Below, one piece after another: positions 27,055 to 35,132 of a DNA stretch of 51,070 bases. Positions within the stretch are counted from its first letter, which is position 1. The number at the start of each line of letters is the position of its first letter. Source of the DNA: Pukyongia sp. (lineage in GTDB: Bacteria; Bacteroidota; Bacteroidia; Flavobacteriales; Flavobacteriaceae). The stretch spans positions 1 to 51,070 of the forward strand of contig JASBSY010000011.1 in NCBI GenBank assembly GCA_030148705.1. The letters are read 5' to 3'. The notes below the pieces were generated by a model that made no database searches, had not been told where the DNA came from, and saw nothing but the letters and a program-made list of their open reading frames with translations. The translations under genes and the position numbers were made by a program.

Positions 27055-28294
27055 GCTGAATTCTTTTCATCTTTGGAATATTATCCACCAGATTATCCGG
27101 GGTGAAGACCGGCGAAACCTTTTCCGAAAAATCGATTATATCGATAAAGAGGCTGCGGAGCAAAATGATTGCTTCCGGAGTTCGATTTACCACATAGGAG
27201 AACAATTTCACCGGCCTGAAAGGAATGTCGCCAACCCCGTCTTTATCGAGGTCATAGCCGGTATATTCGCTCCAATAATTGCCTTCAAACTTGTTGTCGT
27301 TCAGCTTGCTGTTATACGAGAGGTCGAAGGAATTATAAAGAAAATTGTTTTCCTTAAAGAGGTTAGTATAGCAGGCTCCACGAAATTTAATGGCCCAACC
27401 GTTACCAATAAAATCATTATTACTGTATGTTACCCTGTTCGACCCCTCAATGTTAATACCCACGGTATTTTGCTGAAAGGTATTTCCGATGATCTCAGAA
27501 TCATTGATCTCCTTCAGTAGCATCCCGTATGCCGCTGTTCCCCAGTTGTGCTTAAAAGTATTATGGTGCATTTTTATTCCTTTTGAAAACATCACGGCTA
27601 CGCCGGCGCCGTTATTCCGGAAGGTGTTCTGGGAGTATAGATCGTTATTGGAAAACATAAAGTGTAATCCATAGCGCAGATTTTCCGAACTCCGGTTATT
27701 GGTAATAGTACAGTTATCCGAGAATTCCAAATAGATACCATCCCGAACATGGGTAATGATATTTTGGTCGATTTCAATATTATGACTATACCAGAGTTGA
27801 ATTCCGTTACCCGAATTATATTCTTCTTCCGCATCGCCGATAATATTGTTATGGTAAATGCGGCCATTCTTAGCTTTTTCAAGGTAAATTCCGAAGAAGA
27901 GCTTTTCCAGTACCAGGTTCTGAATTAGGAAATTCTCACTTTTAATCACCCGAACTGCGGCATAGTCGACCGTATAGCTGCTTCCCACATTGATGATAAA
28001 GAGCCCGTCGATCGTAACATCATCTGAAGTGATGGTAATGATTTCCCCTTTTAGTTCACCGTCGATGACGGGATAATTAACCCCTTTTAATACCAGAGGT
28101 TTGTCGATTCGAATATTATATTCACGGTAGGTTCCCTTATCGACCAGGACCGTATCATATGGTCGTGCATTTTTTACACCTTCTTTAATGGTTTTGATTT
28201 TACAAGTCGTACACACCTGCAGGGTTTCCGCCATGAGGCTGTATCCCGAAAATGAGATCATTAAGAAGCTAACTATGGTGAGAATTCGTTTCAC
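27041..28294 (-). CDS. nosD: NosD, periplasmic maturation factor for nitrous oxide reductase
   Basis: The 417-residue exported protein is a right-handed parallel beta-helix with carbohydrate-binding/sugar-hydrolase (CASH) repeats, such as 'GIYLEFSDNCTITNNRSSEN' and 'GLHFMFSNNDLYSQNTFRN'. It works with NosF and NosY to build the CuZ centre. I use a GTG at 28294, which gives a signal peptide directly ('KRILTIVSFLMISFSGYSLMAE') and avoids overlap with the cupin gene. An in-frame ATG at 28360 would lie inside that gene. Confidence 0.9.
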   Translation of the reverse strand: MKRILTIVSFLMISFSGYSLMAETLQVCTTCKIKTIKEGVKNARPYDTVLVDKGTYREYNIRIDKPLVLKGVNYPVIDGELKGEIITITSDDVTIDGLFIINVGSSYTVDYAAVRVIKSENFLIQNLVLEKLFFGIYLEKAKNGRIYHNNIIGDAEEEYNSGNGIQLWYSHNIEIDQNIITHVRDGIYLEFSDNCTITNNRSSENLRYGLHFMFSNNDLYSQNTFRNNGAGVAVMFSKGIKMHHNTFKHNWGTAAYGMLLKEINDSEIIGNTFQQNTVGINIEGSNRVTYSNNDFIGNGWAIKFRGACYTNLFKENNFLYNSFDLSYNSKLNDNKFEGNYWSEYTGYDLDKDGVGDIPFRPVKLFSYVVNRTPEAIILLRSLFIDIIDFSEKVSPVFTPDNLVDNIPKMKRIQHDRN

Positions 28295-28316
28295 AGGATG
28301 CGGTTCAATAACAGAC

Positions 28317-28616
28317 TTACCATGATCTGATAATAATGAATTTGGAGTTTTCGACTCCATAAACCGAATGCTGCGTATCGGCCGGAAATTGAAATGTATT
28401 ATGTTCGGAAAGCCTATAATTCGTTCCCCGGATCTTAAAATCTATTTCACCTTCTAAGACTACCAGAGTAGCGTTCCAGGGGGAACTGTGGTTGGGGAAA
28501 ATATGGTCCTTTTCAAGTGTTATAAGCAGCACTTCAAGCCGATCGGATTTCGCTAATTTTGTCACTTTTAATCCATTGACCAATGTCGAATTAATTGTAT
28601 TGTTTATAGTGTACAT
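28317..28616 (-). CDS. Small cupin protein in the nos operon
   Basis: A 99-residue single-domain cupin ('HIFPNHSSPWNATLVVLEGEIDF' given in part; 'HNTFQFPADTQHSVYGVE'). His and Glu residues sit at the usual metal positions. It lies between nosL (4 bp away) and nosD, so it probably serves N2O respiration, perhaps in metal handling or sensing, but no function is established. Confidence 0.82.
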   Translation of the reverse strand: MYTINNTINSTLVNGLKVTKLAKSDRLEVLLITLEKDHIFPNHSSPWNATLVVLEGEIDFKIRGTNYRLSEHNTFQFPADTQHSVYGVENSKFIIIRSW

Positions 28617-28620
28617 AGGC

Positions 28621-29049
28621 TTAATTGTTTAAATGTTCAATTAACTCATTCCAATTGTAAACAGTACCTTCTTTATTCTGAAGCAACATAACAGCATCGT
28701 TTTTTGCAGGAACTGCCGATAAGTTGGCACCCATCGGACTTGGGATGGCTTTAGAAATGATAAAGGATGCGTTTGTAGCATCAATTAGCGTTTCCGGTCG
28801 GCTATAATCGGTTACCAGAAGCATACCAATATCTTCTTCATCCACGCCTTTAAGGTAGTTTATAAGGCATTCGGCAGCATCGAAATTGTAGGTTTTGCCC
28901 TTGTCGTTAATAAACTGTGCTGCATGTTGCCGATCCACTATGGTCATACGGCAGAAGTGGCATGCCTGTTCTCCATAGGCAATTTTTTGAGGGCCAACCT
29001 GACAGGAAAGCATTAAGGCCAGAATAGGTATTAGCAGAATTATTCTCAT
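28621..29049 (-). CDS. nosL: NosL, copper chaperone lipoprotein
   Basis: The 142-residue lipoprotein has a lipobox at Cys16 ('LMLSC') and the copper-binding motif 'CHFCRM' (Cys30, Cys33, Met35), followed by 'FDAAECLINYL'. NosL delivers Cu(I) to NosZ in the periplasm. Its start overlaps the stop of the membrane protein gene upstream by 4 bp. Confidence 0.93.
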   Translation of the reverse strand: MRIILLIPILALMLSCQVGPQKIAYGEQACHFCRMTIVDRQHAAQFINDKGKTYNFDAAECLINYLKGVDEEDIGMLLVTDYSRPETLIDATNASFIISKAIPSPMGANLSAVPAKNDAVMLLQNKEGTVYNWNELIEHLNN

Positions 29050-29690
29050 AATTGGTTGTAAATTATAGTATTATTAGCCGAAATGGCGTTTCGATGCTTC
29101 CACCCAATAAAGGATGCAAACAACGTAAGCATCATACCAATAAACATCATCCATGCACCGGTAGCGGGCAGGGATTGAACATCGAAATTCAACATTTTGG
29201 TAGATCCAAGTAAAGGAGGTTTATAAGACATAGGGGTGCCGTCGGGATTTGCGAGTTTCATTATGGCATTCGGGTCTAAATTGGTTCCATAATCTACCAT
29301 CCAGGCGTTGAAATCGTACATGCCTAAAATTCCTAATACGGACATAAGTACAAACCACCCGATAAACCATTTGTAATCCACTTTTTTTAAGAAGCCTAAT
29401 AGTCCGATAAGAACTCCAAGTCCAATCATCGCACCGATTACGATCGGAAAAGTGCTAAATTCCCACATTTCCTCAGGCTTCGGAAGTTTTTTCATACCGA
29501 TATAGTGATTAAGCCCGTCTATGTTTTGTATATCGAACTCGTTCACATCACGAATCCCGTCTATATGGATGTATATGCCCAATGGATCAGGATATTGGGG
29601 AGCGCCAAGCATAATAGTCCACAAGGGAAAAACATACAAGCCCAACAGGAAAAGCGGACCGATCATCATGATCAAACTTGCTTTTTTCAT
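29046..29690 (-). CDS. Four-helix membrane protein of the nos operon
   Basis: A 214-residue protein with membrane helices near residues 5-28, 80-105, 110-130 and 180-205. A periplasmic loop contains 'YPDPLGIYIHIDGIRDVNEF' and 'MYDFNAWMVDYGTNLDPNAI'. Membrane proteins of this type sit between nosZ and nosL in Bacteroidota clade II clusters. A role in electron transfer to, or assembly of, NosZ is likely from position only. There are no haem or Fe-S motifs. Confidence 0.75.
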   Translation of the reverse strand: MKKASLIMMIGPLFLLGLYVFPLWTIMLGAPQYPDPLGIYIHIDGIRDVNEFDIQNIDGLNHYIGMKKLPKPEEMWEFSTFPIVIGAMIGLGVLIGLLGFLKKVDYKWFIGWFVLMSVLGILGMYDFNAWMVDYGTNLDPNAIMKLANPDGTPMSYKPPLLGSTKMLNFDVQSLPATGAWMMFIGMMLTLFASFIGWKHRNAISANNTIIYNQL

Positions 29691-29739
29691 GGTAGTTTAC
29701 TTTAAGTTTATTGAAGCCGGCTTTAACAATTTCAGAAGC

Positions 29740-29766
29740 AAGGCGGAAGTGAAGTACTCCCGCCTT
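29740..29766 (-). terminator. Hairpin between nosZ and the membrane protein gene
   Basis: AAGGCGG and CCGCCTT pair around a 13-base loop just after the nosZ stop on the minus strand. The T-run is short. It may partly end or process the nosZ transcript, giving less downstream maturation protein than NosZ. Confidence 0.4.
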
Positions 29767-29816
29767 TAGGAAACAATGTAAACACTAACATGTACGTATT
29801 TCCTAATCAAAATAAG

Positions 29817-31778
29817 TTAATCATCTCCCAGTGACCAGGATAACTCGATGTTGGAAGAGGCAGGGGACACTCTAACATATCCTTGCATTTCCTGGTGCAG
29901 TGCAGAGCAGAAATCGGTACAGTAGAATGGCCAGACCCCTACTTTTTTGGGTTCCCAGATCGAAGTTTTGGTTTGTCCCGGCATAATCAACAGTTCTGAA
30001 GTATTCTGCCCGATCATGGAAAACCCGTGAGGTACATCGAAATCCTGTTCGTGATTTGTGATATGGAAGTACACTTTATCGCCAACCTTTACACCTTCAA
30101 TATTGTCCGGTGTAAAGTGGCTTCGAATGGTACTCATATAAATGTGTACCTCGTTCCCTTTGCGTTCTACTCTGGCATCGGCCGGGTTGGGTACTGCATA
30201 AGGGTGTTTGTTCTCATCCAGTCTATAGATCTTTTTAGAATTTGCAGCCAATAGTTCGGCCGGACAGCCAGCTGCATAGTGAGGCTCACCATGTGTTGGA
30301 AAGTCGTAGATCAATTCCATTTTTTCTCCCGAAATATCATAGATCTGTGCCGAATGCTCCATTTCGGGACCCGTTGGCAGATAGCGGTCCTTGGTAATCT
30401 TGTTCATTGCTACCACATACTTACCAAATGGTTTTCTCGAATTACCCCCGGGGATCATAAGGTGACCAACAGAATAATAGGTAGGTTTTCTGTCGATCAC
30501 TTCCCAAGTTTCCAATTCCCATTTAACTACTTCAGATGAAATAAAGAACGTGGTGTAGGCATTTCCTTTTCCGTCGAACTCGGTGTGTAAAGGGCCTAAT
30601 CCACCACTTTTTACCGTACCTGCAAGTACATCTTCAAATTTCAGAATAGGAATTCCATATGCTTCTCCATCGAATTTTTTATCGTTAATCGCAGCAATCA
30701 TTTTGTCGAATGAATGCACTGTTAGGTCGGCCGATAGTTTCCCGTTGCCAATAATATACTGGCCTGAGGGGTCTACATCACAGCCATGAGGCGATTTGGG
30801 TGTTGGTAAGAAAAAGACGGCACCCGGAACATCCAAAGGATCTACCGTTAAAACCTCTTTTTTCATGGTTGTTGTTCCCGTATGCGTAGCTTCGTCGTAG
30901 ATGTTGTGAGCGTAATTGGTAGGCATTTTAGTTCCGCCGCCATTGTTCACATATTCTTCTATCATTTTCCAGTTTATGGCCGCTATAAAGTCTTTATCGT
31001 TTTGAGATGAATTTACTTCCATAAGCGAATTGGCTTCTTCGGTATTATAAGTTGTAAAGAAGAACCATCCGTGCGATTTACCACGACCCGGGTGTGAGAG
31101 GTCATAATTAAATCCGGGCATCAGCAACTGGAATTTTAAATCCATGTGGCCGTGCTCAGGATCGACACTAAGAAATGACAGCGCTCCTTTAAAGTTACTC
31201 TTGTACTCATTAATAGGCATATCGCGCTGAGGTACAGGCACCGAAAAACGTGTTCCGGCCACCACATATTCTGTGTTCTCGGTAATAAAAGATGAACTGT
31301 GGTTACCTGCACTGTTAGGAATTTCTATAATCTCCTCTGTTTCGAAAGTGGACAAACTTATTCTGGCAATTCTGGGTGTATTGTTCCCATTGATAAATAT
31401 CCAGCGACCGTCCAACTCTCCATTGGTTTGGGAAATATCCGGATGGTGAGCATCGTCCCAGGGAATAAAACCGAAGGAGGTGTTCAGCATGGGTTTGGTT
31501 TCTTCAGAGTATCCGTATCCCGAGGTTGGGAATTGTGAAAAAACAGGGATTTCCTTGAACATTCTACCGGAAGGAAGCCCGTAAACTGTAAGGTTCCCAC
31601 TGTAACCTCCCGATAGGAAAGCATAGTATTCATCTTGTTCGCCCGGAGCCACGTATACTTTTTCCGCAGCACTGGAGGACAAGGCTCCTTTGCCCGAATT
31701 ATTTGCACCTTGTTGGCATCCAACAAAAAGTAGCGCCAGAGCGGCAATTGCACCTAAATAATATTTTGATTTATTCAT
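29817..31778 (-). CDS. nosZ: Nitrous oxide reductase, clade II (Sec-dependent)
   Basis: The 653-residue enzyme reduces N2O to N2 in the periplasm. The N-terminal export signal is of Sec type and ends in a lipobox ('LLFVGC', Cys21), with no twin-arginine motif. This marks it as clade II (atypical) NosZ and suggests a membrane-anchored form. CuZ ligands are visible: 'DAHHPDIS' (His111, His112), 'SPHGCD', 'GPLHTEFD' and 'MEHSAQ'. The C-terminal cupredoxin domain carries the CuA site 'CTDFCSALHQEM' (Cys620, Cys624, His628, Met631) and the preceding 'DVPHGF' histidine. The nos maturation genes follow and the cytochrome c electron donor precedes it. Confidence 0.96.
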   Translation of the reverse strand: MNKSKYYLGAIAALALLFVGCQQGANNSGKGALSSSAAEKVYVAPGEQDEYYAFLSGGYSGNLTVYGLPSGRMFKEIPVFSQFPTSGYGYSEETKPMLNTSFGFIPWDDAHHPDISQTNGELDGRWIFINGNNTPRIARISLSTFETEEIIEIPNSAGNHSSSFITENTEYVVAGTRFSVPVPQRDMPINEYKSNFKGALSFLSVDPEHGHMDLKFQLLMPGFNYDLSHPGRGKSHGWFFFTTYNTEEANSLMEVNSSQNDKDFIAAINWKMIEEYVNNGGGTKMPTNYAHNIYDEATHTGTTTMKKEVLTVDPLDVPGAVFFLPTPKSPHGCDVDPSGQYIIGNGKLSADLTVHSFDKMIAAINDKKFDGEAYGIPILKFEDVLAGTVKSGGLGPLHTEFDGKGNAYTTFFISSEVVKWELETWEVIDRKPTYYSVGHLMIPGGNSRKPFGKYVVAMNKITKDRYLPTGPEMEHSAQIYDISGEKMELIYDFPTHGEPHYAAGCPAELLAANSKKIYRLDENKHPYAVPNPADARVERKGNEVHIYMSTIRSHFTPDNIEGVKVGDKVYFHITNHEQDFDVPHGFSMIGQNTSELLIMPGQTKTSIWEPKKVGVWPFYCTDFCSALHQEMQGYVRVSPASSNIELSWSLGDD

Positions 31779-31800
31779 TTTGTTTGTTTTAAAATTAGAG

Positions 31801-32376
31801 TTAGTTAGCAGGAGGCAAAATCACAGCATCGACTACATGAACGATACCGTTGCCGGCTGGGATGCTGGCAACTATTTTAGCCCCACCAACATAGACTTCT
31901 CCATCCTTTATTTCCACGGTGGTCTTCAAGTCGCTCGCCTGTCCCAATTGTTTGAATTTTTTGAGGAAGTCTTTGTCGTAGTTCCCCGGAGTTACATGAT
32001 GTTTCAGAATTAAGGCCAACTTTTCCTTATTTTCCGGTTTTAAGAGATCTTCAACCGTACCTTCGGGTAGGGCATCAAATGCGGTGTTCGTGGGAGCGAA
32101 TACCATCAATGGACCTGCATTTACCAAAACATTTTCCAGATCGGCTGCCTGAACAGCTGCGACCAGGGTGGTATGATCGGGTGATCCAATTGCAATTTGG
32201 AGCACATTGGGTACTGCCACATCGTTTTCAATAAATGCCTGACCTTGTTCCTGGGTCTCTCCCATAGTGTCTGTATGTAACGACGAATCGCTATTCGAGG
32301 TCTCGTTCTTACATCCGAGCAATAACAACATGCAGAATAAAGAACCGGATACGTAATTAAGTTGAATAGTTTTCAT
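31801..32376 (-). CDS. Fasciclin-domain lipoprotein
   Basis: The 191-residue lipoprotein has a lipobox at Cys22 ('LLLLGC'). It carries one fasciclin (FAS1) domain: 'HTTLVAAVQAADLENVL', 'LMVFAPTNTAFDALPEGTVEDLL' (given in part), 'LILKHHVTPG' and 'GIVHVVDAVILPP'. FAS1 domains bind proteins or small ligands at the cell surface. It lies in the nos operon, 22 bp before nosZ, where its job is unknown. The start at 32376 is chosen for the signal peptide; a longer open frame reaches back into the cytochrome gene. Confidence 0.85.
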   Translation of the reverse strand: MKTIQLNYVSGSLFCMLLLLGCKNETSNSDSSLHTDTMGETQEQGQAFIENDVAVPNVLQIAIGSPDHTTLVAAVQAADLENVLVNAGPLMVFAPTNTAFDALPEGTVEDLLKPENKEKLALILKHHVTPGNYDKDFLKKFKQLGQASDLKTTVEIKDGEVYVGGAKIVASIPAGNGIVHVVDAVILPPAN

Positions 32377-32381
32377 AGGGT

Positions 32382-32897
32382 TTATTCTAAGGTTCTGAAA
32401 TATTCGAGTATATCCCTGGCCTGGTCGAAGGTCAGGTTCTGGTTTGCCATGGCAGCCCCGTTGAACTCCACCAGGAGATCTTTGGCGCAACGGTCTTCCG
32501 CCACCATTAACTGGGGATCCAGTATCATGTTCATGATCCATTCTGGGCTCCTTCGCTTGGTGATACCTGTGGGAGAAGGACCAATAAAACGTTTGTCGAT
32601 TTTATGGCAGGCAGTGCAATTGGTTTTGAATAGTTCTGCACCTCGAGCAACCATTTCCTGATTAATTACCGGGTCTAAGGGAAGGTCTTTTACCTCTCCC
32701 ACGCCTTTGTTGTCGAGGGTAATCCGTTCCGAAGCAGGAACCTCATCAGTGGCAGCAGCTGTGGGAGAAGTTTCTTTTTTCACTTCTTGTTTAGCCCCTC
32801 CAATCTTAATGCTGTCGTCTTTTTTCTCTTCCTTACCTCCGCAGCTTAATTGTATGGCCGCAGCTACTATCAGCAGAAATTTGATCCTATGTTTCAT
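32382..32897 (-). CDS. Mono-haem cytochrome c lipoprotein
   Basis: The 171-residue lipoprotein has a lipobox at Cys19 ('AIQLSCGG'), a charged linker of about 60 residues, and a class I cytochrome c domain with haem motif 'NCTACH' (Cys94, Cys97, His98). It is the first gene of the nos operon and is the likely electron donor to the CuA centre of NosZ. The start at 32897 gives the signal peptide directly. Confidence 0.9.
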   Translation of the reverse strand: MKHRIKFLLIVAAAIQLSCGGKEEKKDDSIKIGGAKQEVKKETSPTAAATDEVPASERITLDNKGVGEVKDLPLDPVINQEMVARGAELFKTNCTACHKIDKRFIGPSPTGITKRRSPEWIMNMILDPQLMVAEDRCAKDLLVEFNGAAMANQNLTFDQARDILEYFRTLE

Positions 32898-32921
32898 GTT
32901 GGTATAGTTTAGAATTTGGAT

Positions 32922-32929
32922 CAAAAATA
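32922..32929 (-). promoter_or_regulatory. Promoter -7 box (TATTTTTG) for the nos operon
   Basis: The minus strand reads TATTTTTG, a perfect TAnnTTTG match, 25 nt before the first nos-operon ATG. The palindrome at 32951-32966 lies upstream of it, near the -33 region, where a repressor could block transcription. Confidence 0.5.
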
Positions 32930-32950
32930 CCGAGGGGACGAACGATAAAA

Positions 32951-32966
32951 TATGACAATTATCATA
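32951..32966. promoter_or_regulatory. Candidate operator between the nos operon and the Rrf2 gene
   Basis: TATGACAATTATCATA is a palindrome with one mismatched pair: arms TATGA and TCATA around an AT-rich centre. It lies in the 132-bp region between the divergent starts at 32897 and 33030. Rrf2 dimers (IscR, NsrR) bind AT-rich dyads of this size, so it is the natural target of the neighbouring regulator. Confidence 0.55.
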
Positions 32967-33029
32967 AACGGATATTTTTATCTTTTGATAAGTCTCCTTA
33001 ATTTAGATAACACTATAATACATTGGGCC

Positions 33030-33431
33030 ATGCTGGCAAACTCATCAAAATATGCTATTAAAGCATTACATTATATCGCTTCGAATGCTTCTGAGGAGCG
33101 AAAATTACTAGTAAAGGATATTGCTAAAGCTACCCATTTGCCAAAGCCATTTCTTTCCAAGATCCTGCAACAACTTTCAGCCGGGGGGATGATTTCTTCC
33201 TCTAAGGGTAGAAATGGCGGATTTTTCCTCTCCCCTAAGCAACTTGATGAGTCCGTCCTGAATATCATCGTCGAGATCGAGGGCAAAGACCGGATGAAGT
33301 TATGCGCCATTGGCTTTAAAGAGTGCGATGCGTCTAATCCCTGTCCCATTCATCATTTGATCGCTGCAGAAAAGGATAAACTCAGGGACTGTTATCAGCG
33401 AATTAGACTTGCCGATCTTATTTCCATTTAA
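33030..33431 (+). CDS. Rrf2 family regulator with a probable Fe-S cluster site
   Basis: The 133-residue winged-helix protein opens 'SSKYAIKALHYIASNA' and has the recognition part 'KPFLSKILQQLSAGGMISS'. Three cysteines (Cys92, Cys99, Cys105; C-x6-C-x5-C) match the cluster ligands of NsrR and IscR, which sense NO or oxidative stress. It is divergent from the nos operon and probably controls it in response to NO, O2 or iron status. The ATG at 33030 is chosen because the longer frame from 32952 adds unrelated hydrophobic residues and covers the operator. Confidence 0.88.
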   Translation: MLANSSKYAIKALHYIASNASEERKLLVKDIAKATHLPKPFLSKILQQLSAGGMISSSKGRNGGFFLSPKQLDESVLNIIVEIEGKDRMKLCAIGFKECDASNPCPIHHLIAAEKDKLRDCYQRIRLADLISI

Positions 33432-33515
33432 TTGCAGAAAACAGAAAACTGTAGGGGTGGATCGCTTTCACATTTGCTGAAAACAAGCTAACTTTCAACC
33501 TGAATTTTTTAAGGA

Positions 33516-34415
33516 ATGACCGACATCACCATCCTAACAGACAGGCGCTATTACAAGCCAGAACAGATCACGCCTTATATCCGAAATATTCTTGTTGAAG
33601 CCTCACTTCTGACAGAGGCCCTGGAAGCCAGGGGGCTCAAAGTTGCAAGAACTTACTGGGACAATCCGGATTACGATTGGACCACCACTCGGGCCGTTGT
33701 ATTCAGGACGGTTTGGGATTATTTCGAACGAATTGATGAATTCCGTAATTGGTTAGAGCAGGTGAACGAGTTGACCCTCTTGGTCAATCCTCTCTCCCTG
33801 ATAGAATGGAATATCGACAAACACTACCTGGCCGATTTAGAGCATAGAGGCATTGCCATTGTCCCTACCCATTTTGTCGATGCTGCAGCACAACTTAGCC
33901 TGCAGGAAATAGTTCAGGTAAATGGCTGGAAGGATATTGTAATTAAACCTGCCATTTCGGGTGCAGCCTTTCACACCTATAAGATCCGGGGAGAAGAAAT
34001 TCGAGATTGGGAAGATCGGTTTAAAAAGCTGACGAGCGAAAGACAAATGCTGGTTCAGGAATATTTGCCTACAATCACTAACATGGGTGAAGCATCATTG
34101 ATGGTGTTCAACGGCACCTATACGCATGCAGTCCTGAAAAAGGCCAAGAAAGGTGATTTCAGAGTGCAGGATGATTTTGGAGGAACGGTTCACGAATATC
34201 AGCCCACGGCTGAAGAAATCCGTTTTGCAGAAGCTGTTTTTGCCAGTTGTGAGCCCGTACCTGCCTATGGAAGAGCCGATATCGTTTGGGATACACAGGG
34301 AAATTTCCTGCTTTCCGAATTAGAGATCATCGAACCCGAACTCTGGGTGCGAAATCATCCGGCCGCTGCCGCCCCATTTGCTGACGGAATTGTTCGCTTT
34401 TTAGACGGCGGATAA
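33516..34415 (+). CDS. ATP-grasp domain protein
   Basis: The 299-residue protein has a pre-ATP-grasp segment ('VVFRTVWDYFERIDEF'), the ATP-lid region 'DIVIKPAISGAAFHTYKI', 'QEYLPTITNMGEASLMVFNG' and the metal-binding end 'YGRADIVWDTQGNFLLSELEIIEPELW' (given in part). It is related to glutathione synthetase/RimK-like ligases that join a carboxylate to an amine. The substrate is unknown. It is followed at once by a convergent peptidase gene. Confidence 0.8.
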   Translation: MTDITILTDRRYYKPEQITPYIRNILVEASLLTEALEARGLKVARTYWDNPDYDWTTTRAVVFRTVWDYFERIDEFRNWLEQVNELTLLVNPLSLIEWNIDKHYLADLEHRGIAIVPTHFVDAAAQLSLQEIVQVNGWKDIVIKPAISGAAFHTYKIRGEEIRDWEDRFKKLTSERQMLVQEYLPTITNMGEASLMVFNGTYTHAVLKKAKKGDFRVQDDFGGTVHEYQPTAEEIRFAEAVFASCEPVPAYGRADIVWDTQGNFLLSELEIIEPELWVRNHPAAAAPFADGIVRFLDGG

Positions 34416-35123
34416 TCAAGGAGCAACTGCAGCCGGTAATTCTTCGTAGAAAATGAGGCTAGGATCAGGACATATGGTTTTCCATCGGCTTATTTCTGAA
34501 GGGTAGGCAACTCCGTTGTAGTTTTTGGTTTCATCAAGGAGATCTGTTATGAGTTGGAAGTGTAAATGTGGAACCCAATGCCCGTTCTCACTTTCGTTCC
34601 CTATATAACCCAGTAAATCACCTTGTTTTAGTTGTTTTCCTTTTTTTGAAAGGGAGAGGGACGCACTGCTCAAATGTCCGTAAAGCGTATAAAAAGTATC
34701 ATTCCCGAAGCTATGTGCAATGACCAGGGTAGGTCCGTAATCCTTGTGATAAGCATTGTTATGAGAAATCTCTACTGTTCCGTCATAGCAGGCGTGAACT
34801 GCAGTGTCCGCCGGCACCCAGAAATCAGTGCCCAAGTGAATATTCCTGAACTCAATGGTACCGTTTTGTGTGCGTTCGTAGGCTTTAGTATTATAGAATG
34901 CCCGCTGCTCCAGGTAGCCGTTCGCAAGTAAGGCGGTTGGATGTAATTTCTGAAATTCCTTAATTCGTTGCCCGGCACTTTCCAGGTTCTCATGATCCCG
35001 GTTTGTTCCGAAGAAATTACTATGAACCGACATATCCGGAGCCACAACATCTTTGAACTGTAACTCGGGAAACATGGTCTTTAAGGAAATGCGATTTGCA
35101 ATCGCCCATTGCTCAAAGTTCAT
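34416..35123 (-). CDS. M23 family metallopeptidase
   Basis: The 235-residue protein has a LytM/M23 domain: 'GTDFWVPADTAVHACYDGTV', 'YTLYGHLS' and 'GHWVPHLHFQL' (HxH zinc ligands). The family cuts peptidoglycan cross-links. There is no obvious signal peptide, which is odd for a wall enzyme. The first HxxxD ligand is replaced by 'IHLGTDFW' in context. It shares the strand and a 9-bp gap with the DUF4407 gene. Confidence 0.82.
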   Translation of the reverse strand: MNFEQWAIANRISLKTMFPELQFKDVVAPDMSVHSNFFGTNRDHENLESAGQRIKEFQKLHPTALLANGYLEQRAFYNTKAYERTQNGTIEFRNIHLGTDFWVPADTAVHACYDGTVEISHNNAYHKDYGPTLVIAHSFGNDTFYTLYGHLSSASLSLSKKGKQLKQGDLLGYIGNESENGHWVPHLHFQLITDLLDETKNYNGVAYPSEISRWKTICPDPSLIFYEELPAAVAP

Positions 35124-35132
35124 AAGCCAACT

